Assembly: GCA_029706075.1 (NCBI GenBank)
Contig: JAINUG010000139.1
Span: 2,736,111-2,800,110 of the forward strand
Length of the DNA stretch: 64,000 bases
Source: Aldrovandia affinis
Lineage: Eukaryota > Chordata > Actinopteri > Notacanthiformes > Halosauridae
Direction of reading: 5' to 3'
Shown here: positions 24,601 through 36,400 of the stretch, one piece after another
Layout: the number at the start of each line of letters is the position of its first letter
How positions within the stretch are numbered: the first letter of the stretch is position 1
Notes under the pieces: generated by a model
What the model saw: the letters and a program-made list of their open reading frames with translations, nothing else
Databases searched by the model: none
Told to the model about the DNA's origin: nothing
Position numbers and translations under genes: made by a program

Positions 24601-27600
24601 ATTGGAATATATATTTACAGAAACAGATATAAGAATCGCTTTGATGCATTCTGATGCTCGGGTTAAACCCAGGCCTTTGAAACAAAAGGATCTGAACTGA
24701 ACAGTGTCAAAGGGTAAATGTAAATTGTACTGGAAAGTGTAAATGTAATCTTGGTAAATTGCAATTCATTGGAGGACCAACGCCGAATAATAAATATACA
24801 ATGCGATACGATATACTTAATTTGTCCCCGTGGGGAAACATACCTATATATATATATAGCGGTTGCATTCTTTTCTGTCACTTCAGATAACTCTTCCTAT
24901 CTAACTCCTCCTATTTTCACGGTTCTGTTGTGCTATGGAAAAACGACACAGGGACTCGACCCATGAAGGGGGTAGTTACAGGTACGTATGGTTACCGTGC
25001 TGTGTCATACCGTACTGCCATTAGTCATGTATTAATGTCAGTGCTTGGCTGCCTCACCTTGCTGAAGTAGTACTGTGACAGTGTGGCCATGTTACCTTAG
25101 TCATGCATTAATGACAGTGCTAGGCTGCCTCACCTTGGTAATGTAGTACTGTGACAGCGTGGCTGCATTAATGGCCCACTCCAGGGGAACAAAATGGTTG
25201 AACTGCAACTGTCTCTGCAGGGTGCTGTGGCAGTAGCGCCCTGCTCTCTCATACTGCTCCAGGTTCTTGTACACTTGAGCCAGGTAGTACAGCGTGTGGG
25301 TATATGCCATTTCAAATCTGTTAAGCCAAACAAGCAAGTCAAACCATTCATGTAGGCAGTATTGTATGGAACACAAATTACCTTTCTGCACAAGATTTAA
25401 TGGTGTTGTGTGCATCATTTTTATTTTGGCAACAAAACATTATGGATTTAGCTTCTTTAGCAGACTGATTTTGCCACTTTGACGTTGGATTTTCAGATCA
25501 GCTAAGCAACTTTGTTCTGACCAATCCTCAGGATTCTGCATGCAGAATCTCAACAGACTATCCCAAAATGTCACAACTTCTCTATAAGTTGCATTGACTG
25601 ATCAGGTCCTGAAAACCCTTGTCTGGAGTCAACCATGTGTGAGCAGATGGGCTTCAATAAAGGTACAGCAGGACAGCAGACTGAAGAAGGCTTTTGCTGA
25701 AATGTTTGTGCTTATTTCCCATGTGCTCAATAAAACAATACATTCAAAACTATGATTGTTCCTACCATGTATTTATGCACATCTTGTAAGTCGCTCTGGA
25801 TAAGAGCATCTGCTAAATGCTTAAAATGTAAAATGTAAATGTAATCATTTACATTTCATCATTGAATTCATCTTTTAGTGTGAACCACAATATTTTGTCA
25901 TTATGTAAATTCATTATCTGGGAAAATACACCATTTCAGTAAACGTAAGTTGGGTGAGCGCAATGTAAAGGCATGACCTCTGCAGAGCGTTAGCATTGCC
26001 ACGAGAACACTTAGATATGATGCCATAGACATTTATTTGAAGCTTCAAAATGTAAATTAATTTGGCTCATGCTGGATTAAAACACATGCAATGCATAAAA
26101 AAAAATATTTATACACCCATTACAAACCACACTACGCCAAAAAACAACTTCTTTACCTCTTTGTTCTCTCTTGCTGGGATAGTGCCTCCTCTTCTACCAT
26201 GAAAAAATCTGTGAGGTCCATTGGAGGCTGGCCAACCTTAAAAAAAATACATTTATAAAAGGCTCAAACCATATAAACCAAATACAGTGAGTGATCTGAG
26301 GGATGTTACTAAAAAATGATGACACATTTTTGCTGTGGGAGCCAAGAAGATGACAATGGGAGTGTGAGAACATTGGAACACCAAAGGTCATGAAAACCAT
26401 GTGCATTGATTTGCTACACAACTACACAATTAGTGTGAATTACACCTACACAATGTCATACAATTCCATGTCACTCACAGCCAGGTGATAAGTATTTCTC
26501 CTCTTGTAACAATCAAGTTGGGCCTGGCTAAAATCATATTCTTCTGACAGAATATATGTCCATCATCACATATCAGGTGATGTATAGGTGGCCCAAGGCG
26601 ATTTCTCCCTTTAAATTATGTCCTGAATATGAATGAGTGCACTAATTCCCACACGTAACACGTTTAGCCTCCATTTTGAGATGGAAAATCATGTTGGGCC
26701 AGGATAAAAATACACTGATGGCAGTATGTGTGTTGCCTAATCAATGTGATATAACTGCCTTGGTTACGAAATAACGTGGGATGCACATCTAAGGTGGTAG
26801 CAACAGCGAACTATCAACCTTACCTCTTTCATATACCGAACATACATAGATTCTGCAGTCTCCAAAAACCCTTGGGCCTTTTCGATTTCATCTAGGCCAG
26901 CCCAGAGGATGCCCAGCTGATTCTGAAAAAGTCAATAGCGAACGGTTACTTTGTACCAGACAGCTAAACTCAACCAAACCAGACGCAAAATAATGTTACA
27001 TTCGACCCTTACAACCGTTAGCTACTAAGTTAAGTTAGTTATGTTTATAGCCAGCTAAATTTCCTTACGTTAGTTACTTAACGTTGCATTGCTAACTGGC
27101 TAGCTACCGGTTTTAGTAAATAGGTAGTTAACGTTCTCCTAGTGTAACTTTGCGTCAATTACGAACAGTTAGTGCTAACGTTAGCTATCCAAGTAGTGAA
27201 AGATAATCCATGCACAGCCAACGTTACCCGAAGATTGGAAAATAATTCAGAAATAAATGAGTTAAATGATGACAACATTACCCTGGCCTGAATAAACACA
27301 GAGACGTTCTCTTGTGATATTTTGCATTTATCCAATAATTTAATACAATTCATCAAATGTTCCGCTCCCGCAGACAGTTCCTCCGTCTCTACATGGTTTA
27401 ACCCCAGATAGAACTCAATCACTCCCAGTTTGACTGCTCTTAGTCCGGCAGGAGAATCACCAGCATGACCGTTGCCACTTTCTACTTCCTCTGCTCCGTC
27501 TGATTGCTGTTCTTTCAGGGGTTGATCAACGTCATTGTCATCACTGTCGTTTTCCTCCATGTCGAAGTTCTTCAAATCGCTGTATATCTCTTTCAAAAGC

Positions 27601-27731
27601 TCTCTAGCGTTGTATTTAGAGCGGAACGGATCATTGTCTGGGTCTTTTCGCGATTCAATCTCAGAGAGATTTTGAGCACGGCGAAATTTTTCGCACACAG
27701 ACCTCCACTCTGAGCTGCTGAAAGAAGCCAT
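21609..27731 (-). CDS. kifbp: KIF1-binding protein (KBP), 7 exons, complete
   Basis: KIFBP is a cytoplasmic TPR-like helical protein that binds kinesin motor domains and blocks their microtubule attachment; it is needed for axon growth and is mutated in Goldberg-Shprintzen syndrome. Exons: 27282-27731, 26824-26922, 26157-26236, 25134-25317, 23684-23777, 23432-23544, 21609-22487. All phases join, giving 632 residues (human 621). Diagnostic matches to the human protein as I recall it: ELSAGAEHLMNCIKLL, YTHTLYYLAQVY, WAINAATLSQYY, EIARCWIKYCL, QDHSALFKALSFFE, CKMHKRRVDMLEPL and RPALIAKFRVARL. I chose MASFSSSEW (27731) over an upstream in-frame ATG (27776) because human KBP starts similarly short. 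Exon 6 has a weak donor (gtgctt). Introns carry a MITE and copies of the exon 4 end; the last codons form a minisatellite. Confidence 0.97.
22611..23268. mobile_element. Harbinger-like MITE in kifbp intron 6
   Basis: About 660 bases with long inverted ends starting agggatattt and ending aatatccct, flanked by TAA on both sides (22608-22610 and 23269-23271). The arms are similar well inwards (gtgagccgtgag against ctcgcggctcac-like sequence). No transposase. The 3-base target suits PIF/Harbinger, but this is inferred. Confidence 0.7.
23942..24095. mobile_element. PIF/Harbinger-like MITE, 154 bases
   Basis: Perfect-looking inverted ends tggcgtttttccacc and ggtggaaaaacgcca with TTA on both sides (23939-23941 and 24096-24098). 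No coding content. The TTA duplication and ends suit PIF/Harbinger. Confidence 0.8.
24175..25020. mobile_element. PIF/Harbinger-like non-autonomous element, 846 bases
   Basis: Starts tggcccttttccaccacgg and ends with accgtactgcca, bounded by TTA at 24172-24174 and 25021-25023. Its right end shares an inner segment with the MITE at 23942. The interior has a second ctttttccaccacc-type terminus near 24230 and a pentanucleotide run, so it may be composite. No transposase seen. Confidence 0.65.
24450..24498. repeat. (TATAG)n pentanucleotide repeat
   Basis: About nine units of gtata/tatag with one interruption. Confidence 0.85.
25790..25852 (+). repeat. Detached L2/SINE 3' tail in kifbp intron 3
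   Basis: Contains gtaagtcgctctggataaga followed by gcatctgctaaatgcttaaa, the same tail that ends the L2 at 51309 (there in reverse). Only the tail is present, consistent with extreme 5' truncation. Confidence 0.7.
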
Positions 27732-28091
27732 TTTTGTCGGGCAAACGCAGATTGTGGTCGCGTTTCCAAGAGGCAAAATATCGGGCCTTTTGTCAACGTT
27801 GCGTAGATTCTCTGAATTTTAATAAAGTATATCGACTAACAGAATATGCCAAGTGAACTGGTAGGCCTATACAGATGAGGTGAATAACAAGTAGCTTCTT
27901 ATGCGCAGCGGCGAGACTATGCAGACACATTTGACATGCATTCTGCCTTGGTGCTTCCCGATGGTGACGTCACGCCAATAACAATGTGAGGATTACAATC
28001 TCAACAGCAGTCCACAATTTTTCAAAACGTAAAACATGGAATAATATGGACACAACTAAAAAAATACCAAATTTCCCCAGATTGCATTAAA

Positions 28092-28127
<36 letters not shown>

Positions 28128-28600
28128 ATATATAACAATAAACAGCATGCTAGTGTATAATTTACCATTACCTTAACACAAAAAATGTAGCCTATTCATT
28201 TAATCAAAGCTAATCTTGCTGGGCTTCACTTACATGGAATTAATGTATTCTGTAGAATGGGCGATAAACAGATTAGACACATTTATTTAAAGGAGGAGCA
28301 TCATTACACAAATAAATACATTTTATATATTTTTTTGTTCAGATAACATTGCACACATGGGCATGTCCATTATGTTAAATACGAAAAAGTACCTTCACAT
28401 TAAACCAGGTTTCCACCGTGTTGGATATTTGTTTTGACGTGTAAACTAGCATGCCAGCAAAGCGGTCAAGCGGATCGCTAACTAACTAAGTAGCTATCAG
28501 AAGACATTTAAATCAGTTGTGACACCAGGTAATTGTGGCCCCAGATATTTATTTTTGTCATTTCCTTAATGCTGGTTTCTTTGATATAATGGCACCTTCG
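27732..28600. other. kifbp upstream region
   Basis: Promoter side of kifbp. Contains an (AT)n run at about 28097-28124. No exon or mobile element recognised before the CR1 fragment. Confidence 0.4.
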
Positions 28601-28639
28601 ATGTACCACACGTCTCATCATTTATAAAAAAAATAATAG

Positions 28640-29640
28640 TATTTTAAGGGAGAGCAAACATGTTTTTTTCATGTCTAACAAACCTCCTGGACTTTTTTGA
28701 AGAGGCTACAAAGTGTGTTGACCTGAACCAGGCTTATGATATTATATATTTGGACTTTCAGAAAGCATTTGACAAGGTACCACATGAGAGGCTCATTGCT
28801 AAAATGAAAAGTAGGAATTGCAGGAGTAGTTTCAGAGTGGGTTCATAATTGGCTGCAAGGGCAAATACAAAGAGTAACAGTAGGTGGGGCCGTATCTGAC
28901 CTCGGTGCTGTGGGCAGTGGTGTCCCGCAGGGATCAGTGCTGGGACCTCTGCTCTTCCTTATTTACATAAATGATCTTGATATGGACGTTAGTAGCAAAA
29001 TAGTTACATTTGCAGATGATACTAAACTTGGGGTTTTGGCAAACAGTTTGGAATCGACTAAAGTAATCCAAGATGATTTAAACAAAATCCAAAAATGGGC
29101 AGATACATGGCAGATGACATTCAATATTGCTAAATGTAAAGTTACGCATGTGGGAAATAAAAACATTAGACAGGAGTATTTTATGGGAGGAGAAAAGTTA
29201 GTAGGTGTTCAATTTGAAAAAGATTTAGGAATTGTAGTTGATAAAAGCTGCATCAAAGCAGTGTGCTACAGCAGTGAAAAAAGCCAACAGAAATCTATTT
29301 AAGCTTAACAAATGGAGACTTAGGGGGGATTTGATTGAGGTTTTTAAATTCCTAAAAGGGATTAACACCAAAGATTTTTTAAGATAAGTGGGGTCAGCAG
29401 AACAAGAAGCCACAGGTGGAAATTACTTAAAGGCAAATTCCGCACAGATATTAGGAAGTTTTTCTTTACACAGACAGTTGTCAATGCCTGGAAGAGCTTG
29501 CCAGGTCGGGTAGTAGAGGCAGAAACACTTGGGCTATTCAAGTCCAGGCTAGATGTAGTACTAGATACTCTTTAGATTAGGACATGACGAGCCTAGATGG
29601 GCCGAACGGCCCGTCATTATGTATTCTTATATTCTTCTTA
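28640..29640 (+). mobile_element. CR1-clade LINE fragment (reverse transcriptase)
   Basis: Frames 28660-28848 (IYLDFQKAFDKVPHERLI) and 28910-29302 ([20 protein letters not shown], then FADDTKLG and DDLNKIQKWADTWQM) are CR1-type reverse transcriptase; the catalytic FADD is present. Downstream, kinked frames give the C-terminal part, ending near gatgggccgaacggcccg and a cttatattctt tail. 5'-truncated and frameshifted. Confidence 0.88.
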
Positions 29641-30229
29641 TATTACCTAAATAACATGATATATCTTCTACACAAGGGTTACACGTGTAGTGGCTACACA
29701 ATTTGTTTTAGCTACATACACATGAAAGAGTGAACATTTAATGTATAAAACCCGGATACTATTACATCAATAAATGTTCATGGTAAATCAGCTTTATACT
29801 ACTAATGTGTATTGTGTTTTCTTAACCATTATATATTCGATTTTTCTGTCAAATAATTCTAAATGTTCTGTTATTGTATTACACGTGTTACATTCATTTA
29901 GGTTAGTTGAAAATAACCTATGTGCATTGTTCCACCCATAAACTTTATTAGCCTGGAAACTATGCTATGAACACAACTTCTCGCCTCATAAATCTTTACT
30001 TTGACATTAGACATTACTGTATGGGACAAATCCATATTCTTCCCTAACTGGCATCAAATACATGTTGATCATGTGCTGGATATCTTTCATAAGTCAGGTC
30101 ATTTACGATCAATTTTATGTATTTTAGTTATTTTATGATCAATTCATGACAGTGCATGATCTAGTGCCTTTTAGAGAATTTAACATTTTATTCAAAGCAA
30201 TCCCAAAAGGTTTGTCTCAATTAATGAAA

Positions 30230-30830
30230 AATCATTAATCTTTTGGGGATGATAACAAAACTAAGCCAAAACTGCTATTGGGGGGTGTTGAGATAGAAGA
30301 TAAGATATTAATAAATACATAAGACACATTCTACAAACAAAGAACAAAACCACTCCAAGAGGTAATTTTTTATTATCAGCTATATCTGACATTGAGTGGA
30401 AAAGAACATGGATGTTGCCTTATAAATTCTGCATTGCAAATAAGATGAGAGAAATACAGGTTAAGATATTACATAAAATGTATACAGCTAATGCAATCAT
30501 TTGGTGAGGTGGTGTGGTAACAGAGTTTTGGAAGAAACTAAGCACTTATTTATTTAATTGTATAAATTGTAAATATGTTTTTACTTTGAAAGATATTATT
30601 TGCTAATATGAAAACAAAAAGAATGTGGATTTAGTAGTTAGTAGTGAACATTTTTAAATTCTAAATTGTATATACACAAACACAAATGTAAGAAATCCAG
30701 GTTAAAATGTGAATTATTTCTTATTGAAATAGAATCCCTTATTAAGTCCTTAAAACGGTTACAAAATATAAAGTGTAAAGTGTTTTGAAACACTATAACA
30801 ATATCCTTGGGAAAAAACCCTAACGTAGTT
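30230..30830 (+). mobile_element. L1/Tx1-clade LINE 3' fragment
   Basis: In one frame the plus strand reads DIEWKRTWMLPYKFCIANKM, followed by REIQVKILHKMY, and further on FWKKLSTYLFNC and FTLKDIIC. This is the C-terminal region found after the reverse transcriptase in Tx1-type LINEs (family pattern: wLPyKfcItNKirE...KilHriYp, then the FW motif). Stops break it. Confidence 0.6.
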
Positions 30831-33106
30831 GGTTTTTTATTAATTTATTCTACTTATTCTAATCTTATTATCATTTATTTGGCTTTGGCCAGGTGTATAT
30901 ATAATTTTACACGAAATTTAGTTTTGACATTGTATGTAGTGATGATAGTTATTTGTTTTTAAATATATGTTGAATATTTTGTAATTACTGTTTTATATCC
31001 TTTGTAAAAGTTAATCATTAACAAAACGACTGTATGTGTAACTAGTACATTGAGACGTAAATCAGCACATTCGACAATAACAAAAATAGCTACATAAATA
31101 AAAGGAACAAGTTATCGTATGAGAAGCGTATTCTTACTATAAAAAAACTGAATACAAATCTAAAGCACATTTTTCGCTCAAAAACAAGTGTTACATTTGG
31201 TTCTTGGTAGCTATCTGTGACGAAACAAACAAGTTGAAATAGTCCTGCAGAGAGATTGAGGAAGCACTCTGTCAGCGTCAGCAGCAATTCAACGCAAATA
31301 GCGTACATTTATACAACATTTCAACCTACACCAATAGTAAACGATTACATAAAGAAGAATGTCGTCGTGCAAATAGCACATTTATTTCTCAAATCTGCTG
31401 CTAAGGTAAGCATCATGTCCTGAAACTGAATAAATATGCGAATTCCCAGGTAATGTATCGGTTGTTTGGGGATGGTGGGGCGATTAATCTCCCATCGTTA
31501 ACCACCACGCTCCAACGCAATTTGTTCTTCCTGCGCATGTTACCATGGTAACGATAAGTAAAATGTATAAGTGAAAAATAGCCCATGGAACCAGACGGAA
31601 TAATACTTCACAAATACGCAAACAAGGACGCCTAACTAAAGGTAATTCTCTTACATTTATCTGCGCAATTATTTTTAATTCTTTCTTACTTTCTGCGTTC
31701 AGGAAGCAAACAGCGCCACTAGCGCTGTATGTAGCCTACTGGTGAACCGCTCCGAACCGGACGTGGTTGAGGATAATGGGCTACTGTTTCGCCTTATTTA
31801 TAGCAAGCTATCATGGCTGCGGCAAAAACAGCGCATCTGCGTAAAAATAGCACAAAGAGCAGAATCTCACAAATGGAACAATGCACCAACTTCTTAAATG
31901 TTAATTAGAGTAATAAGGCCAGGCAAATCTGTGATAAACTGGAAATTAGTAGCCTACTCTTTTGGATCTGTTTTGTTTGTCTGGTTAAACTATTGTATAT
32001 TCCGGGAATAACAGCTAATTGGAAATTAATATTTACTTGTAGTAAATGCTTATACATGATAAAAAATAAAAAATAAATCTAAAACCTTCCTCAAATCTTT
32101 TTAGTTCTGGCTTGATTACGTTTAGACTTAAAATGTAAATATACACATGTTTCATGCACGTCCAATTGCTTTAATCACATTAAATGGAGTGCTGAAAAAG
32201 GAACAAATAAATTATCAGCTGAATAAAATCGGGTGGGTTGTATCAACTTGCGTCATAAATTGATAAGACAGTCTTGCAAAGATGGCAGTACTTGAGTCTT
32301 TGCCTGGACTGTCATCTGCGGCGCTTCCTCTTAAACAGATTCACCGGATCAAATGAAATAATGCAGTTCATCTTTTATGCACAGGAATACCATGGAAATA
32401 TTTTTTTGTTGATGCATTTTTCCTATTTTTTAATCTGAGATTTGGAGAATATATTGTAAAATCCATCACTTTTGAGTCAAACAAACATTCCATCGACCAT
32501 GGTAGGACACTAGTTGATTCTTTTTTAATTCAGATTTCAAGTTAATTGGAACTTACATTCACTTTTCAAAACATTCAGATTCAGTTCACCAAAAATAACT
32601 GAAGTAATTCCCTAATTTAATTCTGGAACACCAACACAATCAGTTACAAAACAAATTGCAGTCAATTAAAGTTATTCCTAGACTTGAGGTCAGGTGGTCA
32701 CCAGAGCCCCTGTGTGATTGGTTGGAAGGGAGTTAAATTAAAGCCATTATCTTCTACTTTTTCCTAGCTCAGTGCCCAGATGTACCTCAGAAAACGATTT
32801 ATTTTGTGAACTGAATTGGAATGTTGTTGGAAGTTGAAGGTAACTTCAAGTTAACTTGAATTCAGATTTTTTTCTTCTTCTTGAATCAGAATTTTTTCAA
32901 GTGCATTTAAATTAAATGATTAAAAGTTGAATGTAATAATCATTCAATTAAACTACAAACCATTAGATTCAGCTTCATATTGTGAAATACAGATTCAATT
33001 GCATACAATTATTCAATTCAAGCCTTACAAATTAAATATGATGCCATTCAAATTCAATTTGTGGTGGCACTAATATCGGTCCATAAGCTCTGCTCTGAAA
33101 TGCAGG

Positions 33107-33139
<33 letters not shown>

Positions 33140-33414
33140 TGAGCAAATCTGAGTCGACATGAGCCAGACTAAGTAGCTGACTAAGTGCTGATAAGTGTGT
33201 TGTCATAGTTACTCAGATAGGGAGTGCGGTTATTATTCTTCCTTTGTACCATTTGTTACATTTCCTGCAATCCTCGGGTCATGGTAATAGGTAATTCACC
33301 AATTGAAACATAAATTCCCAAAATAAAAAATTACAGTAAATACTTTACACTTGCAAATATTTAACTGCTGTTTTTACTCAAACATTGTTTAGACACCGTA
33401 TTTTTCCTCCACAG
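30831..33414. other. Upstream region of the SANT-like gene
   Basis: AT-rich; no coding exon seen. Two plausible donors (ctgctaag/gtaagc near 31404 and actaaag/gtaatt near 31640) could end untranslated first exons of the gene at 33437. A (TAA)n run lies at about 33105-33135. Confidence 0.4.
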
Positions 33415-33436
33415 TCTGAAAACATCTTTTGGGAAC

Positions 33437-36400
33437 ATGACCCTACCCAGAGAACGGTTACGCAAACACAAATTCACAGATGCTGAACTGGACATTCTTT
33501 TAGAGGAGGTGACCAGACACGAGGATGCACTGTTTGGTCTCCAGGGCAATCGCCTCACGACGCGGGAAAAGTACAAGATCTGGTTTGAGATCACAGAGCG
33601 GGTCTGCTCAGCTTCGGGCATTCAGCGCTCTATAAATGATGTGAAACGGCGCTGGCAGGATTTGAAACGGCGAACAAAAGCAAAGGTTGTGGACGCACGA
33701 CGGCATGTGCCCCAAGGCAGCTCTTCTCCCTCTCTCCACCATGTACCCGAGGACCGGAAAGTCTTCGACTCTTTTGACATTCACACCGTAATAAAAGATG
33801 AGGAACCAAACTCAACAGCTTGCAATCTTCCTGAAGGTAGTGTTGGGATTCCTCATCTATCCATGTACTGGGCATTATTTCACTGTTTAAAATATATTTT
33901 GCAATATATCATAAAAATAATAATAAAACTTTATTTGTATAACACCTTTCAAAACAACATTACAAAGTGCTTTATATAATAGAAATACAAAACAAAATAG
34001 AAACAAGCAGGGGGGCAATATACAGGGGGTACATAAAATAATTGAAACACCAAACAATATATGAATATTTATTAACTAATAAGTATTTGGGCCACTCTTC
34101 TAGTGGGACATTGGACCATTTGGAAGAAGGAAAGTCTCCAGTTATTTGAAAGATGAAGGCAGTGTAAATCTACTCCACACTCTACATTACATACAGTCAA
34201 GCCGGAAAGTCTGCACACCCCTTTCACCCTCTCCATGTTTCATTGCATTACAGACTTATTCTACAATAGATTAAGTTCATTTTTTGTCTCAAAATTCTAC
34301 ACAAAATAGCCCATAATGACAAAGTGAAAACAGGTTTTTAGACATTTGTGCTAATTTATTAAAAATCAAAATGTAAAATATCATATGTACACAAGTGTGC
34401 ACACCCTTTGATATGACACCCAAAAGTGAGCTGAGGTGCATTTTGTTTCCACTGATACTGCTTGAGATGTTTCTACAACTTGACTCTAGTCCACCTGTGG
34501 TAAATTCAATTGATTGGACATGATTTGGAAAGGCATGCACCTGTCTATATAAGGTCCCACAGTTGACAGTGCATGTCAGAGTAAAAACCAAGCCATGAAG
34601 TCCTAGACCTCCGAGATAGAATTGTGTTGAGGCATAGATCTGGGGAAGGGTATAAAAACATTGCTAAAGCATTGAAAGCACCCAGGAGAACAGTGGGCTC
34701 CATCATTGTGAAATGGAAGAAGTTTGGAACCACCACAACTCTTCTTAGAGCTGGCCGTCTGGCCAAACTCAGTAACCAAGAAGGGCCATGGTCAGGGAGG
34801 TGACCAAGAACCCAATGGCCACTCTAAGAGAGCTTCAGAGTTCCTCTGCAGCGATGGGAGAACCTGGTAGAAGGACAAACATCTCTGCAGCACTCCATCA
34901 ATCAGACCTTTATGGTAGCACTTGGCATTCAGGCCAAAAAGTTCAATTTGTGTCTCATCAGACTGGAGATCTTAGAGTCCTTTAAGTGCCATTTGGCGAA
35001 CTCTAGGTGGGCTGTCATATGCCTTTCACTCAGGAGTAGCTTCTGTCTAGCCACTACCAAAAAGGCCTGATTGATGGAGTGGTGCAGAGATGGTTGTCCT
35101 TCTGCCAGGTTCTCCCATCGCTGATAGATCATTCTCCCATAGAATTTTGAGACAAAAAATGAACTTAATCTATTGTAGAATAAGTCTGTAACGCAATGAA
35201 ACGTGAAGAGGGTGAAAGGGGTGTGCAGACTTTACGGCTTGACTGTACCTTCCTATAAAGGTTCAATGATGGTTAGATCTAGTGATTGAGGAGGCCTGTT
35301 TGATTTGATCATGATGTGCATTAAACCACTCTTTAATCCATTTAGTAGTGTGTATGGGGGTGTTATTGTCTTGGAATATGGGAAAATCTTGAGGAAGCAA
35401 TGTTTGCACCATAGGGTCACCTGGTCGCCTAAAATGGCTTCACATTTCTTGGCCGTAATTCTAGCATGCAGAGCAATAATTAGACCCAGTGACTCCCATG
35501 AGATGGCTGCACGTACCATAACAGATCCACCATAGTTTGGAACAGGCAATGTGGGTTGAAGTTGAAGCCCATCCAGATGTAGGAAAAAGAGTAAAGTCCA
35601 GGTTTTGTGCTCATTACACCAGGCGCCTGTCTCACGAAGGAAGTTCACCATAGTCAGGGTACCTTTGCGTTAGCTGGCTACACAAAGCCTTAGGGCTAAC
35701 CTGTCTCACAACAGTGGTTATCAACTCGCTCTGTCAACCTTGGTTTTTCTGATCGAGCTATGAGCATGTGCACACAAAGTGGCGGCGTTTGTAACACAGC
35801 CAATCGCATGCAACATGAACAGATCCAGAGCGTTGTTTCACGAAGTAGGATTGGTGGGTTAGCAAGCTAACTTTGGGCTTCTGTGGACTGTGGTTCACCC
35901 AGGGCTGTAATCCAGGGTGATCGTCATGTGAGTGCAATCTATTGCACCAATCACTCGGGAATCATATGAGAAAATTACACCGCACTTATTATGCAACAGT
36001 ACATTTTATTCATTATTGATAACTATATACATATAACTATAAAAAATGTATGTTTGCTCATGTTCTCCGTATCACCAACGGAATACGTATATGCACCAGT
36101 GGTTAGAAAACATAGGGCAATACATACAGTTGCTATAAAATGTAGGGCAATACATACATACTGCTGCACAGTGATCGCATGGCTTCGACGAGTGGCATTT
36201 GTGACATGCAGTTCTAGAAGCTTGCTGAGGGAAAAACCCAGGCTTAATCCCAAAGTTAGCTAACCCACTAATCCTGCTTCGTGAGACAGGCCTCAGTTTA
36301 TGCATTGTTGTACATTGGCGTTGGTTACAAGTGGTTCACGAATGACAGCACTACCATAAACATCAGCTTTGTGAAGCTCATGATGTACAATTTTTTGTTG

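Larger units (their letters stand above)
23895..25134 (-). repeat. Tandem copies of the kifbp exon 4 end and its donor site
   Basis: Three extra copies (coding parts about 23900-23914, 24133-24147 and 25058-25072, plus flanks) of a roughly 76-base unit follow the genuine exon 4 on the transcribed strand. Each reads ATLSQYYFSK or ATLSQYYFTK, against ATLSQYYITK in the real exon, and keeps a GT donor (gtgagg, gtgagg, gtaatg). Two of the unit junctions contain Harbinger-like insertions at the same TTA. Confidence 0.85.

Noticed and set aside
27732-27776. Upstream in-frame ATG of kifbp adding MPLGNATTICVCPTK
   Set aside because: The added residues do not resemble known KBP starts, while MASFSSSEW lies at the expected distance from the conserved region.
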